64,000 nucleotides of DNA, taken from Brachionus rotundiformis (lineage: Eukaryota > Rotifera > Eurotatoria > Ploima > Brachionidae). Location: positions 2,752,102 to 2,816,101 of the forward strand of contig JAESIW010000180.1 in assembly GCA_016802295.1 (NCBI GenBank). The letters run 5' to 3'. A program made the position numbers and the translations under genes. Below the pieces are notes generated by a model, which saw only the letters and a program-made list of their open reading frames with translations, was not told where the DNA came from and did no database searches. Shown piece by piece: positions 60,100 to 64,000 of the stretch (positions are counted from its first letter, which is position 1; the number at the start of each line of letters is the position of its first letter).

Positions 60100-63000
60100 A
60101 TTGCATTTTATTTTAAAATTTTCTAGTCTATAATTTTAAATATAATTTTAATTAACCCTGGCTTTTGTAAATTAAATTTTCTTATTTTTTCAAATTTGAA
60201 AAGCATGAGTTAAAATATAACTATACGATATAATGGATTGTTGTAATCTATCATAAAAATAATAAGACTTTTTTGAATTTTCTCGTCATATTTTTTTGTA
60301 AAAAAACTATATTTATCAACTAGTCATGGCTAATTGTCAAAAAATGCATTTCTAAATATAATAAGATAAAAATAAAACCTTAAATTCGAAGCCTAGACCA
60401 TAAACTTTGAGTTATTTGCTATAGTTTTAATTGTCAATTTAATTCAAGCTAAAAATGTTAAGTTATATCTGATTAGTATTCGCCTTAGCCTAAAATTTTT
60501 TTCGATAAATCTTAAGAAGTTTTAACCAAAATAATTTGAAAATATACCTTTATACCACAATTTACTAATTTCAAATGCGTTAAATTGAAAGTTATTAAAT
60601 TAAATCACCCTAGGATATACATTTCTTAGTTTTTTAAAAGTAAAAAACCTGCAAAATAAAGTTTTTTAAATAAGCTAAAAAAAATAAATTTCATACTGTT
60701 CTAAATAGCTCTGATTCGCATGAGAAAATATTTCAGGAGAGAAATTATAACAATGTAATAGATAACAATTTTAACATAAATAATATGAATAATATTTTTA
60801 ATTTTGTATATGATGCGATAAATCATTTGCATTATTCGATCAAAAAGAAATTCAAATTTTATATAATTTCACAAGATTTAATTGTTCACTTAAGTCATAA
60901 GAATTTAAATTAAATTTTCAAATCAAAATCATTTAATCAATAATCTAATAAACAAAATTGAATAAATTCAATTAAAACACTAATTTTAGTTTTATATTTA
61001 AACTTATTAAAACACTGTTTAAAGTATTCGATTGCACATATTTAAATTAAAAATACTGATAAACTAATATAAACCATAAGCTATTTTGTAATTAAAAAAA
61101 CGATATAAATGGTACTATCTGTTAAAAGTAATTTAGATCCCTTGACACGAAACGTATGTGTCTTTAAGATAAACTTACTTAAAATATCTAACCTTACTTT
61201 TTTAATTAATTTTAAACTAGATGATATTAAAGTCTCAGTTGACATCATGATTTTTGAAATATGTGAATATTTTTAACTAACATTGGTAACTAACGAAAAT
61301 TGATGCAAAATTCTTATGCTGATATTGTAATAACCCAGTTTTGCATAAATAATTTTGAAATAATTATAAAAAAAAATTACTTCTAAAATAAAATAAAGGT
61401 ATTCGAATAAAAGATCTTGGGTGGAAAAACCTTATTAAAACATAAAAATGATATCTTATTCAATTTCTTAATAAAATTTAAAAAATTATATTTATATGGA
61501 GAATTTTGTTGTATTTATTTTCTTTATTGAAGCATTATATTTTTATTATAGCTTTTAATTATTGATTAAAAGGCTATAATTACTCTTGAATAATTTCTCG
61601 CTGATTCATGAAATCTAAAGGTTTAAATAAGCCAATTGATATTTTTTGATTTGAAATTAATTAAGTCTTGTTATAAAATTCATTTGAAAATAGCGTTTCA
61701 ATCAGAAAAAATTGTAAATAATAATTGTATAAATCTTGACCTTTTCTCATATTTTAAATAGCTAATTTTAATAAAAAAAATATCATCAAACAAATTATAA
61801 GATCTGATTTTAAGAAAAAAAAGTTGCGCTAGACAATAAATAATCAAATTTTTTCTTGAGAGAAGTATTTTTTTGACAAAATTTCGATTAATATAATTTT
61901 TGGAAATATTTGACATTTAAAGATTTAAAAAGAAATAAGATAATCCTAGCTAATTCCTTATAAGATAATTTATCGGATTAAACTGCACATTCTTTTTAGA
62001 AAATTAAACTTTTTATTAAGAAAAATAATAATAGTTGTTGATATTTTACTATACCTATAATTAGGATATCCTTTAGACATTGGTTTAAAAATTAATTTTA
62101 ATAATTAATTGCCTAAAAAGGCTTTTAACGTGTCTGAAAAGAAATATTCAGCCTTATTATTATCATCAAATTTAAAGTCTAGATTATAAATGAAAATTGT
62201 TAATCTAGGCAAATTATAATATTTTTTATAGATTTTAGTTTAATATTGTTTCTAATCTTTATCATCTACTTCGATTGAATTCATGCAAAAATAAATTTAT
62301 TCTCGACTGGAACTCACAGGACTACATATCTAGACTTGAAATAATTTTAAATTCTCAATATCTGATGATTAATTTAGCCAACGCTAATTATGAACAGAAT
62401 TAAATTTGGTTTCGATTTCTCATGCTATTTGAATGAAAATTATATCTTTTGGTAAAACAATGCAAATTAGAACCCTACAAAATGACAACAAGGGAAGTTA
62501 AGAATAATCCATTTAAAAAAAAAAACAAACAAAAAATTTATTAATTTCTTTTTATTTAAAAATAATAACTGAATTTTTTTTAAATCAATAATTCTTAAGA
62601 TTCTGTCATTAAAAACTTCTTATAATGATTTTTAAAGGTTTCAAGATTTTATAATCTAAAATCTAACCAAAAGAATGCCTATTTAGTAATAAATCTGATA
62701 CAAATATAATTATTAAATAATTAGTTGAAATTTTCTATCCTAGAATTAACCTAAAAATAAATAAAATAATCAATTGGAGAAAAATTTGTCAGAAAAGAAC
62801 ATAATTTAGTTAGTTAAATCAGCTTTAAAGTTTTAAAAATAAATTAGGTATCTATTCATTAATATAATTGACATGGAAAACCAGAAACCTGCATCAACTC
62901 GATATTTTTCAAATAACATCAAAATAAATATTTATTATATATTATTTAAAACAGTTTTTTTTTAATTACTTGAGCATTAGTCTTGAATTTAGGCTAAAAT

Positions 63001-63922
63001 ATTTGCTTAAACTTATCCGTTTGTTTATCAGGCTGATATAAAATTCAAGTCAATTATAAAAATTTCAATTCTAAAGTATTTGATTTATTAGCCTGAAAAA
63101 AAATTTGTTTTTTAATTTTTGCATCCAAGTTTAATTTAAAAATTTTATTAAGCCCTCAACTCAAATCGCTAAATTTATTCAAACATGTTTTATGTTGAGA
63201 AAAAAAAAATATTTTTTTTCCTATTTGTGATTCAAATATGAAAAGCTTTTATAGAAATTAAAGGAATTATTTCTGATTTTTGATTTTCATTTTTTGATAC
63301 AAGAGTAGAAAATGTATTAACTCTTAATTAAAATAGTATCATAAATCCGTTTTAGTTAAATGATGAATTTGTCGAGTTTCAAAATAATTAATGCCGATTT
63401 AGATATATCTTTCTCATAATTCTTATCAAATTTGATCTCATAAATTAAAATTAGTTTAAAATGGTGGTAACAGAATACGAAACTTCATAAATTATTTAAA
63501 ATGATGTGGCATTAAAAAATCAGCAATTAAGATTACCAAATGAACTTTTAATTTTGATTGACAGTCGTGAAGATAATTGTGTTCCAAATATACATTTAAT
63601 TTTAAAAATTTAAATTTAAGTGAATTTTAGAAACCAAAAAATGCTTTTTATTAGAACCTAACTTATGAATTAATTATTTATATTTTTGAATGAATTTGAA
63701 ATTTTAAATATTCAAAAAAATAAATATTGATTATTTCACCAAAAATTATCAGTTTTAATCTCAGTCAATATTGATTGATATTTTAATAATTAATATAATA
63801 TTATCAAATAAATTTAAAAATGTTTAATATGAAATTAATTAGTTTGAATAAAACCAAATTTTATTTAACATCTTTTTACATTTAAAAATTAAAAACAAGA
63901 TTTTTTTTATAACTTCTTTAAA
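60100..63922. other. Gene-free AT-rich region
   Basis: 3.8 kb upstream of the NKCC gene. No coding frame above background, inverted-repeat pair or RNA gene was seen. The 72-codon minus frame at 61698-61916 is K/I/F/N-rich and looks like chance. The promoter of the NKCC gene should lie at its left end. Confidence 0.5.
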
Positions 63923-64000
63923 TTATTTTAGTCCCATGCGATGCTTTTCTCGTTCTTTCTTCTTAACAACCTCAATATTTCTTTCTTTCCAGGTACTCTT
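63923..64000 (-). CDS. 3' end of a gene running off the right edge
   Basis: From the right edge the minus strand reads STWKERNIEVVKKKERE, then KHRMGLK and a stop at 63923-63925. The lysine/glutamate-rich, helix-forming composition and the balanced base use differ sharply from the flanking AT-rich DNA, which suggests a real C-terminus of a basic, possibly coiled-coil or RNA-associated protein. About 25 residues are too few to name a family. Confidence 0.4.
   Translation of the reverse strand, partial: KSTWKERNIEVVKKKEREKHRMGLK

Noticed and set aside
1..64000. CRISPR arrays, operons, rRNA or tRNA genes
   Set aside because: No regularly spaced repeats, rRNA cores or full tRNA cloverleaf boxes were seen, and the spliced genes show this is eukaryotic nuclear DNA.

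Overview
The window is eukaryotic nuclear DNA from a small, strongly AT-rich animal genome. Most genes are split by very short introns (mostly 40-70 bases, GT-AG) in exon sets that splice in frame. The gene families are metazoan: RanBPM, MEMO1, a stand-alone DHFR, an OCA2-type transporter, an atypical KIF26-like kinesin, Nanchung-type TRPV channels and an NKCC-type cotransporter. AT richness, tiny introns and compact spacing would suit a monogonont rotifer such as Brachionus. That assignment is inference; nothing in the window proves it.

Layout. 1-465: a non-LTR retrotransposon tail whose 5' part is inverted. 1796-3559 (+): a proline-rich protein with an EF-hand-like end. 4376-6304 (-): RanBPM/RANBP9-10. 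6982-9287: a Tc1/mariner-like element nested inside a second inverted-repeat structure. 9716-11019 (-) and 12200-13628 (+): two divergently transcribed secreted lipases, with a third exon relic between them. 17127-19584 (+): a rhodopsin-class GPCR. 19740-21282: three fold-back (MITE-like) repeats. 22169-23203 (-): a two-TM protein of unknown family. 24690-25150 (-): a LINE reverse-transcriptase relic. 25527-28151: a compact cluster of BET1 SNARE (+), DHFR (-) and MEMO1 (+), the last two head to head over 161 bases. 28736-31773 (+): OCA2/P-protein-like transporter. 32259-43817 (+): a KIF26-like pseudokinesin with kilobase introns. 44555-47309 (-): ABCG half-transporter in 13 coding exons. 48551-52045 and 52360-55480 (+): tandem TRPV channels. 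56500-60099 (-): NKCC-type cation-chloride cotransporter. 63923-64000 (-): 3' end of another gene.

The gene models were built by hand from splice signals, frame and recalled family similarity. Total CDS length is a multiple of three for every multi-exon model except TRPV copy A, which is one base short. No database search or RNA evidence was available.

No novel operon-like system was found, and none is expected in this type of genome. The most interesting signals are: patchy near-identity between the two TRPV copies, which suggests gene conversion; a SWIM zinc-finger signature stranded in an intron of one copy; a kinesin whose ATP-binding loop has lost its invariant residues; a lipase with an 8-base microexon behind a GC-AG intron, confirmed by exon-length agreement with its paralog; an 8-bp target duplication around a hAT-like MITE; and a LINE insertion with the layout expected of twin priming.
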